A DNA stretch of 30,199 nt, from NCBI GenBank assembly GCA_964455485.1, contig CAYVXT010000075.1, positions 1 to 30,199 of the forward strand, read 5' to 3'. A model generated the notes under the pieces. It was not told the DNA's origin. It saw nothing but the letters and a program-made list of their open reading frames with translations, and made no database searches. Numbering within the stretch: position 1 is the stretch's first letter; each line of letters begins with the position of its first letter. A program made the translations under genes and the position numbers. The stretch comes from CAYVXT01 sp964455485 (GTDB lineage Bacteria; Patescibacteriota; Minisyncoccia; Phycocordibacterales; WO2-35-19). Positions 7,532-14,295 of this stretch are shown here, in pieces.

Positions 7532-9331
7532 ATGCGTTCGGTGATAAATAAAACAAAAGAATTCATACATAACTCCAAAGTATCTTTCAAATACTCTTTT
7601 CTCATTGCTAGAAAGGAAATTGTTCTGACTATTATTCTCATCTCTGTTTCTGCAGTAATGCCGTATCTTACAGCATTCTTTCTCGGAAAATTGATAAATA
7701 CGCTCACGTCAGCACTTGGAGCCATTCCAAATTTCACCCGAGAAATATTATGGGTATTTTTTTCCTATGCTTTTGTAAACTCTTTACCAAACCTACTTTC
7801 AGCAGTTCAATCTTTCTACAAAAGGATCTGGGATTCTAAATATGATATCGAGATGGAGATAATGACTCTAAGGAAAAAATCTGAAATAGATATTGCTTAT
7901 TACGAAGACTCAAAATTTCAGGATTTTATGCAAAGGACTTTTAGGCGAAACCATTGGCCTATACTTGAGCTAACTGATAACCAAATTGAAATATTTCGAG
8001 GAATTATAGGTTTGATAATAGGTTTGGTTTTAGCTGCCCAATTTGACCCAATGATTTACTTAATTCTAATTGCATGCTCGATTCCAAAATTCATAGTTGA
8101 ATACAAATTTAGTCATGGTATGTGGTATTTATGGAACGAGGATAGTCCAGAAACAAGAAGATACAATAGCTTGAGGGGTTACTTTTGGAGACAAAATGTT
8201 TCAGAAATAAAACTATCCCAGTCTGTTGAATACATCTTATCCTGGATACACAGAATAATGAGTATAATAAACAAAAAGCAAATACGCCTAGAAAAAAATA
8301 GGGTGGGATCTACAGTGGCTACGGAATTTGTGGCACTCGGAGGATTTGTCGGAGCAGCCTATTTGATACTTCAAAGTGTAATCTCTGGCAATATACTTGT
8401 AGGATCAATGGTGTTTTTGCTTAGTACTCTTTCTAATATCCAATTTTCTATAAGCAATATTTTAATAAATATTGCACGCCAGAATGAAAAGTATTTGATG
8501 GTTAAAGATATTATAAAGTTCATGGAAACAGAGCCGATAATAAAAATACCCTCAAATCCAATCAAATTAAATTTATTATCACCCCCAACTATCTCTTTTG
8601 AAAAGGTAAGTTTTAAATATCAAAATTCTGAAAATTATAGTTTAAAGAATTTGAATTTAACACTTGAACCAGGGAAGAAAATTGGTTTAGTAGGAAACAA
8701 CGGGGCAGGGAAGACCACTTTTATAAAATTGATTTGTAGAATTTATGACCCAACCGAAGGGAGAATTTTGATAAACGGAGTTGATTTGAAAGATTTGGAT
8801 TTGAAAGAATGGTGGTCTTATATCGGAGTAATGTTCCAAGACTTTATGAGTTATGAATTCATCACAAAGGAAGCAATTGCGGTAGGCCGAGCAGATGCAC
8901 CTCTTGATATGAATCAAGTTTTAAGAGCTGGTCAGATAAGTCAGTCAGATGCATTTATCCAAGAATGGAAAAGAAAGTACGATGAACCAATAGGTGTTGA
9001 GTTTGACGGTGTGGAACCATCGAAGGGGCAGAGGCAAAAGCTTGCAATAGCTAGAACAATATATCGAAATCCTTACGTCATGATTTTAGACGAACCAACC
9101 GCTTCAGTAGACGCCGAATCTGAAGCTAAAATTTTTGATTCAATAGACAACTTGCCAAATTCTATGACTGCACTTTTGATTTCACATGATTTTTCTACCA
9201 TCCGCGAATGTGACAACATTTTTGTTTTTGATCATGGCGAACTTAAAGAAAGTGGTGACCACGATAAACTAATGAAAGAAAAAGGACTTTACGCCGAACT
9301 CTTCAGTCTCCAAGCAAAAAGATTTAAGTAA
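7532..9331 (+). CDS. ABC exporter half-transporter (membrane plus ATPase domains fused)
   Basis: 599 aa. Residues about 25-330 form the membrane domain with hydrophobic segments such as IVLTIILISVSAVMPYLTAFF and FVALGGFVGAAYLILQ. The ATPase domain has Walker A GNNGAGKT (residues 388-395), a Q-loop in GVMFQDFMSY, a signature EPSKGQRQKLAIAR in place of canonical LSGGQ, Walker B VMILDEPTASVD and the H-loop LLISHDFSTI. It should act as a homodimer, or with an unseen partner, exporting lipids, peptides or drugs; the substrate is not readable. It has a strong promoter with a leader of about 30 nt and no clear Shine-Dalgarno. Downstream lies the terminator of the opposing gene. Confidence 0.93.
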   Translation: MRSVINKTKEFIHNSKVSFKYSFLIARKEIVLTIILISVSAVMPYLTAFFLGKLINTLTSALGAIPNFTREILWVFFSYAFVNSLPNLLSAVQSFYKRIWDSKYDIEMEIMTLRKKSEIDIAYYEDSKFQDFMQRTFRRNHWPILELTDNQIEIFRGIIGLIIGLVLAAQFDPMIYLILIACSIPKFIVEYKFSHGMWYLWNEDSPETRRYNSLRGYFWRQNVSEIKLSQSVEYILSWIHRIMSIINKKQIRLEKNRVGSTVATEFVALGGFVGAAYLILQSVISGNILVGSMVFLLSTLSNIQFSISNILINIARQNEKYLMVKDIIKFMETEPIIKIPSNPIKLNLLSPPTISFEKVSFKYQNSENYSLKNLNLTLEPGKKIGLVGNNGAGKTTFIKLICRIYDPTEGRILINGVDLKDLDLKEWWSYIGVMFQDFMSYEFITKEAIAVGRADAPLDMNQVLRAGQISQSDAFIQEWKRKYDEPIGVEFDGVEPSKGQRQKLAIARTIYRNPYVMILDEPTASVDAESEAKIFDSIDNLPNSMTALLISHDFSTIRECDNIFVFDHGELKESGDHDKLMKEKGLYAELFSLQAKRFK

Positions 9332-9339
9332 TTTTTAAA

Positions 9340-9378
9340 AACAAAAAGCTCGGACTCCTACGTATTGAGTTCGAGCTT
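9340..9378 (-). terminator. Rho-independent terminator for the minus-strand gene at 9568
   Basis: Reading the minus strand, arm AGCTCGAACTC, a 9-nt loop and arm GAGTCCGAGCT (one G-U pair) are followed directly by TTTTTGTTTTT. On the plus strand there is no T-tract after the hairpin, so it acts mainly leftward. It lies about 190 nt beyond the stop of the 9568-10497 gene, so the repeats between them would be in that gene's 3' untranslated RNA. Confidence 0.85.
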
Positions 9379-9398
9379 AGACTCATGTTCTTATTTGT

Positions 9399-9439
9399 AT
9401 CTTTTAGCATCCCAGGAGCGTAAACTCGGGGGACCCATC
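9399..9439 (-). repeat. Copy 1 of a ~41-bp direct repeat
   Basis: Matches the copy at 9472-9513 except for three substitutions and one extra base. The minus-strand core is CGAGTTTACGCTCCTGGGAT, identical in both. Read as protein on the minus strand it gives WVPRVYAPGM; relative to the other copy the differences are two silent third-position changes and one CTA/CCA change. Confidence 0.8.
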
Positions 9440-9447
9440 TGACACAA

Positions 9448-9467
9448 CTACAGCCTTGCGGCTATAA
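9448..9467 (-). ncRNA. Hairpin with GNRA (GCAA) tetraloop between the two repeats
   Basis: On the minus strand, UUAUAGCC-GCAA-GGCUGUAG folds into an 8-bp stem (two G-U pairs) capped by a GCAA tetraloop. It sits between the two repeat copies and upstream of the terminator, so it would be part of a structured 3' untranslated region or small RNA. No Rfam-like family is recognised. Confidence 0.4.
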
Positions 9468-9471
9468 AATA

Positions 9472-9513
9472 ATCTTTTTGGCATCCCAGGAGCGTAAACT
9501 CGAGGAACCCATC
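9472..9513 (-). repeat. Copy 2 of a ~41-bp direct repeat
   Basis: Offset by 74 nt from copy 1, so the two are not in the same reading frame with each other. On the minus strand this copy lies in an open stretch reading GWVPRVYAPGMPKRLF without a credible start codon or Shine-Dalgarno. The stretch 9332-9567 holds no ordinary gene; the two repeats, the hairpin and the terminator are all that is seen in it. Confidence 0.8.
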
Positions 9514-9567
9514 CAGATATTTTTTGAACAAAGATCAATTTATTAACAACAAATTGCAATTGTCACT

Positions 9568-10497
9568 CTATGTGGTGACTAAGGTTGGGGTAGGTGTGGG
9601 CTTTGGCTTCACGTGCGGCTTCTTGTCAGACCGCACTATGCCATAAAAATCTAAAGTGTCGGTGTTGCCCGCATCGTACTTCATGGCCGCTTCGTCAAAA
9701 AAGCGTGCCAGATTTTTGAACTTGCGATTTACAAGTGTGCCATCGTTATAGACGATGACTTCATCCTCTGGCCCGACTGTTTCAACATTGGTAGCTCTGA
9801 GCACATACACAGTTTGAGACCGACCAAGCACGCTCCCAATATCAGCAGGGAGAGTGTAGGGGACCGTGTAGCATTTCAAGAAGTGCTGGTGGAGATCTGT
9901 ATCTTTTAGAAGCAACTCCTTGTCTTTCTTCAGGATCACCACGTCTTCCGCGAGGGTTTTGACGTTTTCGGTTAGTACCACGTTTTCTTCCTGCAATTCT
10001 GCGATTTTCATCTTTTTCTTTCCGTTCAGATAGTGCAAAAATATCGCGGTCCCGAGCAGAAAAAGGGCGATCGCAAGAACCCAAAAGTAACTCTGATCTG
10101 CACCTTCAGTTTCGGACTTAAGGTTTTTGATTTCCTCCTGGAGCTTGATCCTTTCTTTTGCAAACTCCTGTTCGACTTGCTGCCTTACGTCAACCTTGAT
10201 TTGCTGAACGTCGACGGCATTTTTGGAAGGTGTATCTTGAGGTAAATCCGGCAACGAGAGTTCGAAGCCGGGTTGAAGAAAATGATACGCATCATCAGCG
10301 TTAGGTAACCCACTGAGCTCAGCGACTTCGGCTTTAAATTGTGCCCAGTCAGGAAAGGCCTGCCGGTAAGCAGGAGTGTCCCAAACATGCCACAAGTATC
10401 GGCCTTCTTCGATTGCGAATTTGGTTTCAGCACAAAGCTGTCCCACACACAAGAGGCCACACAAAATGATCCTCTCAAGTTTTCTCGTCCACTGCAT
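9568..10497 (-). CDS. Envelope protein: signal, LysM-like region, coiled coils, one TM helix
   Basis: 309 aa from the ATG at 10497, chosen because GGAGGTG lies just upstream (10500-10506) and because the protein then begins with a signal peptide (MQWTRKLERIILCGLLCVGQ). Residues about 28-85 look LysM-like: EEGRYLWHVWDT near the start and LQPGFELSLPDLP at the end, as in xxPGxxLxIP. A coiled coil (VRQQVEQEFAKERIKLQEE) precedes a membrane helix (SYFWVLAIALFLLGTAIFLHYL), then another coiled coil (IAELQEENVVLTENVKTLA) and an unrecognised C-terminal domain ending in PKPTPTPTLVTT. Base composition is clearly richer in G+C than its neighbours, and it has a real Shine-Dalgarno, both unlike the surrounding genes. 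A function tied to the cell wall is inferred from the LysM-like part only. Confidence 0.75.
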   Translation of the reverse strand: MQWTRKLERIILCGLLCVGQLCAETKFAIEEGRYLWHVWDTPAYRQAFPDWAQFKAEVAELSGLPNADDAYHFLQPGFELSLPDLPQDTPSKNAVDVQQIKVDVRQQVEQEFAKERIKLQEEIKNLKSETEGADQSYFWVLAIALFLLGTAIFLHYLNGKKKMKIAELQEENVVLTENVKTLAEDVVILKKDKELLLKDTDLHQHFLKCYTVPYTLPADIGSVLGRSQTVYVLRATNVETVGPEDEVIVYNDGTLVNRKFKNLARFFDEAAMKYDAGNTDTLDFYGIVRSDKKPHVKPKPTPTPTLVTT

Positions 10498-10499
10498 AG

Positions 10500-10506
10500 C
10501 ACCTCC
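10500..10506 (-). promoter_or_regulatory. Shine-Dalgarno GGAGGTG deciding the 10497 start
   Basis: GGAGGTG ends 2 nt before the ATG at 10497 (GGAGG core 4 nt before). It is a strong anti-16S match and rules against the longer frame opening at 10551. Most other genes in the window lack such a site. Confidence 0.7.
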
Positions 10507-10549
10507 AGAAATAATGATTGCAAATGTTGTATAAGGTGCGTCTATTGCC

Positions 10550-10555
10550 ATTATA
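10550..10555 (-). promoter_or_regulatory. -10 hexamer TATAAT, minus strand
   Basis: TATAAT on the minus strand, giving a leader of about 45 nt before the ATG at 10497. A well-placed -35 is not seen (TTGGCT is only 14 nt upstream). Assignment is tentative. Confidence 0.4.
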
Positions 10556-10583
10556 GGTAGCTATCATGTAGCCAATATGAAGT

Positions 10584-10612
10584 TTGAATAAAATACAAAT
10601 AAGTTGTAATAT
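10584..10612 (+). promoter_or_regulatory. Promoter for aspS: TTGAAT-17-TAATAT
   Basis: TTGAAT (10584-10589), 17-nt spacer, TAATAT (10607-10612). Predicted start of transcription is about 10619, giving a leader of about 15 nt. It diverges from the promoter of the minus-strand gene. Confidence 0.65.
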
Positions 10613-10633
10613 GAGGAAAAATAATTTAATTAA

Positions 10634-11974
10634 ATGGAAAGGATATATATAGGAGATTTAAAAAAACATATAGGCAACGAAGTCAATATCAAAGGTTGGG
10701 TCAGCGTAGTGCGCGACCAAGGCAAGATGATATTTTTTGATTTTCGTGACATGACAGGAACTATACAAGGGGTTATTTTGCCTAATTTAAAGGACTTAAT
10801 GGAAAAGTCAAAGCAAATTAGACAAGAATGGGTGGTTAAGGTAAAAGGCAAGGTCAATAACCGTCCAGAGAAAATGATAAAACGAGATATAACAAATGGA
10901 GATATTGAGCTAGAAATACTTGATATTGAAGTTTTAGCAAAGGCAAAAGAGTTGCCGTTTGATATGTCTCTTGATGGTTACAACCTAGAACTTGTTACAG
11001 AACTAGATAATAGGGCACTTGTATTAAGACATCCAAAAATCCAAGCCATATTCAAAGTACAAGAAACAATTATAGATTCCTTTAGGGAATTTATGAAAAA
11101 AAATAATTTCTTTGAGTTTCAAGCTCCTAGCATAACGCCAGCGGTGGCAGAGGGGGGCAGTGAAGTATTTGAGGTAAATTATTTTGATAAAAAAGCATAT
11201 TTATCACAATCTCCACAACTTTATAAGCAAATAGTAATGACCGCGTTTGAAAGAGTTTTCTCAGTAAATAAAATATTTAGAGCAGAACCAAGTGTAACAA
11301 CCAGACACTTAACTGAAGTAGTTTCCTTAGATGCTGAAATGGCATTTATAGATAGTTGGGAGGACGTAAGGGATATGGCAGAAGGTACTGTAAGATTTAT
11401 TTTGGAACGGGTAAAGGAAAGAAATTCAGAACATTTGAAACTTTTAAATGCTGAATTACCCACAATGATTGATAAAACTCCAAGTCTTTCATTAAAGGAA
11501 GCTCAAGAAAAAATATTTGAACACTTTAGTAGAGATGTACGCGGTGAAAAAGATTTGAATCCTCAAGACGAAAGGGAATTGTGTGAAATCATAAAGAAAG
11601 AGACTGGTTCAGATTTCGTATTTGTTTATGGTTATCCAACCAGAAAGAAACCATTTTATGTTTATCCTAACCCAGAGGATCAGGAAGTGAATGAAGGAAT
11701 GGACCTTCTTTGTAGAGGAGTTGAATGGTTATCAGGTGGGCGCAGAATAAATGATTACGAACAACTGCTTGAGCATGTAAAAATATGGAATATGGATCCT
11801 AAAAAAATTAAGATGTTTTTGGAAGCATTCCAGTACGGAGTACCTCCTGAAGGTGGGTTTGCATTCGGCGCAGAGCGCATTACGATGCAAATTCTAGGTC
11901 TAAAAAATATTAGGGAGGCATCGATGTTTCCTAGAGATATGGAGAGGATCGATGAGCGATTTTCCAATATGTAA
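10634..11974 (+). CDS. aspS: Aspartyl-tRNA synthetase, archaeal type, probably non-discriminating
   Basis: 446 aa class II synthetase. An N-terminal OB fold (IKGWVSVVRDQGKMIFFDFRD) binds the anticodon. Motif 2 is IFRAEPSVTTRHLTE, followed by VSLDAEMAFI, and motif 3 is GGFAFGAERITMQILGL. The short length (bacterial AspRS has about 590 aa with an inserted GAD domain), TPAVAEGGSEVF and FVYGYPTRKKPFYVYPNP mark the archaeal/eukaryal-type AspRS. Such enzymes often charge both tRNA-Asp and tRNA-Asn, the latter then being fixed by GatCAB. Asparaginyl-tRNA synthetase is a close relative and the main alternative; its distinguishing residues cannot be settled by eye. The gene precedes scpA by 28 nt, but scpA has its own -10. 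Confidence 0.85.
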   Translation: MERIYIGDLKKHIGNEVNIKGWVSVVRDQGKMIFFDFRDMTGTIQGVILPNLKDLMEKSKQIRQEWVVKVKGKVNNRPEKMIKRDITNGDIELEILDIEVLAKAKELPFDMSLDGYNLELVTELDNRALVLRHPKIQAIFKVQETIIDSFREFMKKNNFFEFQAPSITPAVAEGGSEVFEVNYFDKKAYLSQSPQLYKQIVMTAFERVFSVNKIFRAEPSVTTRHLTEVVSLDAEMAFIDSWEDVRDMAEGTVRFILERVKERNSEHLKLLNAELPTMIDKTPSLSLKEAQEKIFEHFSRDVRGEKDLNPQDERELCEIIKKETGSDFVFVYGYPTRKKPFYVYPNPEDQEVNEGMDLLCRGVEWLSGGRRINDYEQLLEHVKIWNMDPKKIKMFLEAFQYGVPPEGGFAFGAERITMQILGLKNIREASMFPRDMERIDERFSNM

Positions 11975-11990
11975 ACTTGGTTAGTCATGT

Positions 11991-11996
11991 TAAAAT
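11991..11996 (+). promoter_or_regulatory. Extended -10 (TGTTAAAAT), 6 nt before the scpA ATG
   Basis: TAAAAT at 11991-11996, preceded by TG one base upstream, ends 6 nt before the ATG at 12003. This predicts a leaderless scpA-scpB transcript. Confidence 0.55.
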
Positions 11997-12002
11997 AGCC
12001 TT

Positions 12003-12761
12003 ATGTTAGAAGATTTTAAGGTTAAAGCAGGGGAGTTTGAAGGTCCCTTAGATTTGCTTTTGGACCTTATAGAAAAAAGGAAGCTTCATATAAGTGATGT
12101 GTCACTCTCTCAAGTCGCTGACGACTTTTTGAAATACATTGAAAATCAAGAAGAATTCCCAATAGCTGATTCGGCTGACTTTATTTTGATTGCATCAACA
12201 TTACTACTCATCAAATCAAAATCTCTTCTTCCCACTCTTGATTTGAGTGAAGATGAAAAAGTAAGCATTGAGGAGTTAGAGAATAGGCTTGAGAAACATA
12301 AGAGATATAAAGAATTAGCGGCTGAACTGCAAAAAATGTTTGGAAATTTTATGTATTTTCCAAAAGAAAGTCGCAACATTCAACCTGTGTTTAATCCGAC
12401 TTCAGAGATAACACTAATTTCAGTAAAAGAAGCTATGAGTAGAGTACTTTTTAGTTTACCTCAAAAAGCAGCGGAACTGCCCTCATTGTCAGTAAAAAAA
12501 ATTGTCAGTTTAGAAGAAATGATAGGCAAACTTTCGGAAAGAATCACTTCCAGTCTTCGTATGAGCTTTTCAGACTTCGCAAAAACTCCAACTCAAAGGA
12601 AGGAATTTGCTGGGATGGATAGGGTAGAAAAAGTAGAGGTAATAGTAAGCTTCCTTGCTATGTTAGAGTTAGTTAAGAGAGGTGCAGTGCGGGTAGCCCA
12701 AAATAATCACTTTGACGAAATCCATATTGAATCCGAAAATATTAATATCCCAATATATTAA
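12003..12761 (+). CDS. scpA: Segregation and condensation protein A
   Basis: 252 aa. This is the kleisin subunit that bridges the two heads of the SMC dimer in chromosome compaction. The family N-terminus is intact: FEGPLDLLLDLIEKRKLHISDVSLSQVADDFLKYI (shown here as two joined pieces, FEGPLDLLLDLIEKRKLHI and SDVSLSQVADDFLKYI). The middle is charged and helical, and the C-terminal winged helix (about 175-245) has VEVIVSFLAMLELVKRGAVRV. Its stop lies 1 nt before the scpB ATG, so the two partners are co-translated, as is usual for them. Confidence 0.95.
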   Translation: MLEDFKVKAGEFEGPLDLLLDLIEKRKLHISDVSLSQVADDFLKYIENQEEFPIADSADFILIASTLLLIKSKSLLPTLDLSEDEKVSIEELENRLEKHKRYKELAAELQKMFGNFMYFPKESRNIQPVFNPTSEITLISVKEAMSRVLFSLPQKAAELPSLSVKKIVSLEEMIGKLSERITSSLRMSFSDFAKTPTQRKEFAGMDRVEKVEVIVSFLAMLELVKRGAVRVAQNNHFDEIHIESENINIPIY

Positions 12762-12762
12762 A

Positions 12763-13296
12763 ATGAATACCGAGCAAAAAATTGAAGCCCTTCTTTTCTA
12801 CCAAAATGAACCAATGGAAATTAAAAAGATTTCCAAAATTTTAGATATAAGCGAAAATGAAACGCGCGATGGCCTAAATAAACTTTCAGATTCTCTTAAA
12901 CACCGTGGAATATGTTTGATAGTCTCAGACACTGAAGCTTCCCTAGCAACGGCATCAACAATGAAAGATATGATAGAGAAAATTGCAAAGGACGAAATGA
13001 GTAAGGAAATTGGAAAAGCTGGCTTGGAAACTTTGGCAATTATCCTTTATAATGGTCCTGTATCCCGGAGAGAGGTTGACTACATCCGCGGGGTAAACTC
13101 TACATTTATATTGCGAAACTTAGCTATTCGTGGGCTCATAGAGCGTGAAAGCGGGGGAGAGAGGGGGTTCAAGTACAAACCCACCGCATCTCTTTTTGCC
13201 CACCTTGGCATAACTAAAGCGGCCGATTTGCCGGAATATCAGGAATTTGTAAAAAAAGTAGAATCGATAAGTGAAGATAAAAATGGATCAGAATAA
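12763..13296 (+). CDS. scpB: Segregation and condensation protein B
   Basis: 177 aa from the ATG at 12763, 1 nt after scpA. An in-frame ATG at 12712 would lie inside scpA and adds a non-family N-terminus. Two winged-helix domains are expected: the first with KIEALLFYQNEPMEIKKISKIL, the second with GLETLAIILYNGPVSRREVDYIRGVNS, the strongest ScpB signature, then LIERESGGERGFKYKPT. ScpB dimerises on ScpA in the SMC complex. The end overlaps the start of the carboxypeptidase gene. Confidence 0.93.
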   Translation: MNTEQKIEALLFYQNEPMEIKKISKILDISENETRDGLNKLSDSLKHRGICLIVSDTEASLATASTMKDMIEKIAKDEMSKEIGKAGLETLAIILYNGPVSRREVDYIRGVNSTFILRNLAIRGLIERESGGERGFKYKPTASLFAHLGITKAADLPEYQEFVKKVESISEDKNGSE

Positions 13297-14248
13297 TTTC
13301 AGAAATCATTTCAGCATAGAAAAACGAACTAGGTATTTTATACCGGTACTTAGCGCACTCGGAATATTTTCGGTCATTGTTTTTGTATTACTACTCATTG
13401 GAAACGATGTACTTGCAAAACGAGTAGCAATAAAAGAAGGCCCAGTTAAGTATAATTTGTTTGATCACGTTTCAATCCAAGCAAAGAGTGCAATTGTATT
13501 AGATGTTGTAAACAACAGAGTTTTGTATTCCAAAGACCCGGACCAATCACTTCCTCTAGCGTCATTAACAAAAATAATGACAGCGCTCACACTTTCTGAA
13601 ATTTTGCCTGATTCTGTAAAAGTGAAAATTTCGTCTGATAACCTTAATCCAGAAGGGGATTCGGGTCTTTTAGTTGGGGACTCTTGGAATATTTCTGAAT
13701 TAAGAGACTTCACTCTTCTAACATCATCAAACGACGGAGCTTCAGCTTTAGCAGCAGTGGTAACACCGGAGCAATCTCAACAAATTTCTGAAGCCCAGTT
13801 TGTGAATGAGATGAATGATATTGGAAATAAAATTGGTCTATCAAATAGCAAATTTTTTAACGAGCACGGGCTTGATCGTAAAGGGAATGGTGGTGAAAAT
13901 CTAGCAGGGGCATATGGATCAGCTAGAGATATGGCAACGCTTGTTGAATATATTTTAAAACATAAACCAAACTTGCTGGAAGCAACACGATATAAAAGTT
14001 TAAACTTTGTTAGCGACGAAAAACATTATAATGCGTCAAACACCAACACATTTGTAGATCAAATACCAAACCTTATTGCTTCAAAAACTGGCTATACCGA
14101 TCTTGCTGGTGGCAACTTGGTAATAGCGTACGACGCAGGATTAAACCGCCCTATCATAATCGCAGTTCTTGGCTCTTCTCAAGAAGGTCGATTTGATGAT
14201 ACTTTAAAACTTGTTGAAGCCAGTTTAAAATATGTTCAAGAAATTTAG
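13283..14248 (+). CDS. D-alanyl-D-alanine carboxypeptidase, S11 family
   Basis: 321 aa from the ATG at 13283; a GTG four codons earlier (13271) is an alternative. One N-terminal membrane helix (FIPVLSALGIFSVIVFVLLL) anchors the enzyme, with the catalytic domain outside. All three penicillin-binding motifs are present: SLTK (Ser94-Lys97), SSN (148-150) and KTG (268-270). It should trim the terminal D-Ala of the stem peptide and limit cross-linking. The usual C-terminal amphipathic anchor of DacA-type proteins is absent, replaced by the N-terminal helix. It overlaps scpB by 14 nt, so it is probably expressed with the scpA-scpB unit. Confidence 0.93.
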   Translation: MDQNNFRNHFSIEKRTRYFIPVLSALGIFSVIVFVLLLIGNDVLAKRVAIKEGPVKYNLFDHVSIQAKSAIVLDVVNNRVLYSKDPDQSLPLASLTKIMTALTLSEILPDSVKVKISSDNLNPEGDSGLLVGDSWNISELRDFTLLTSSNDGASALAAVVTPEQSQQISEAQFVNEMNDIGNKIGLSNSKFFNEHGLDRKGNGGENLAGAYGSARDMATLVEYILKHKPNLLEATRYKSLNFVSDEKHYNASNTNTFVDQIPNLIASKTGYTDLAGGNLVIAYDAGLNRPIIIAVLGSSQEGRFDDTLKLVEASLKYVQEI

Positions 14249-14261
14249 TTTTATCTCTATT

Positions 14262-14276
14262 TAAAATGCCATTTTA
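14262..14276. promoter_or_regulatory. Perfect 15-bp palindrome TAAAATG-C-CATTTTA
   Basis: Arms of 7 nt around one central base, lying 6 nt upstream of the -10 at 14283-14288, so in the -35/spacer region of the promoter for the six-gene array. This is where a dimeric repressor or activator would bind. No regulator gene is adjacent. Use as an operator is inferred from symmetry and position. Confidence 0.45.
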
Positions 14277-14282
14277 TTATGG

Positions 14283-14288
14283 TATATT
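14283..14288 (+). promoter_or_regulatory. -10 hexamer TATATT, 7 nt before the first array gene
   Basis: TATATT ends 7 nt before the ATG at 14296, leaderless spacing. TATTAT at 14275-14280 is an alternative -10, giving a leader of about 9 nt. This is the only clear promoter seen before 23071, in line with one transcript for all six genes. Confidence 0.5.
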
Positions 14289-14295
14289 TTGACAT

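Noticed and set aside
9399..9513. Possible CRISPR array
   Set aside because: Only two repeat copies, not identical, with a 32-nt spacer that itself folds into a hairpin; no cas genes nearby.
10033..10560. Plus- and minus-strand ORFs overlapping the 9568-10497 gene
   Set aside because: They lack signal, domain or ribosome-site support, and the gene in the chosen frame has a Shine-Dalgarno, signal peptide and coiled coils.
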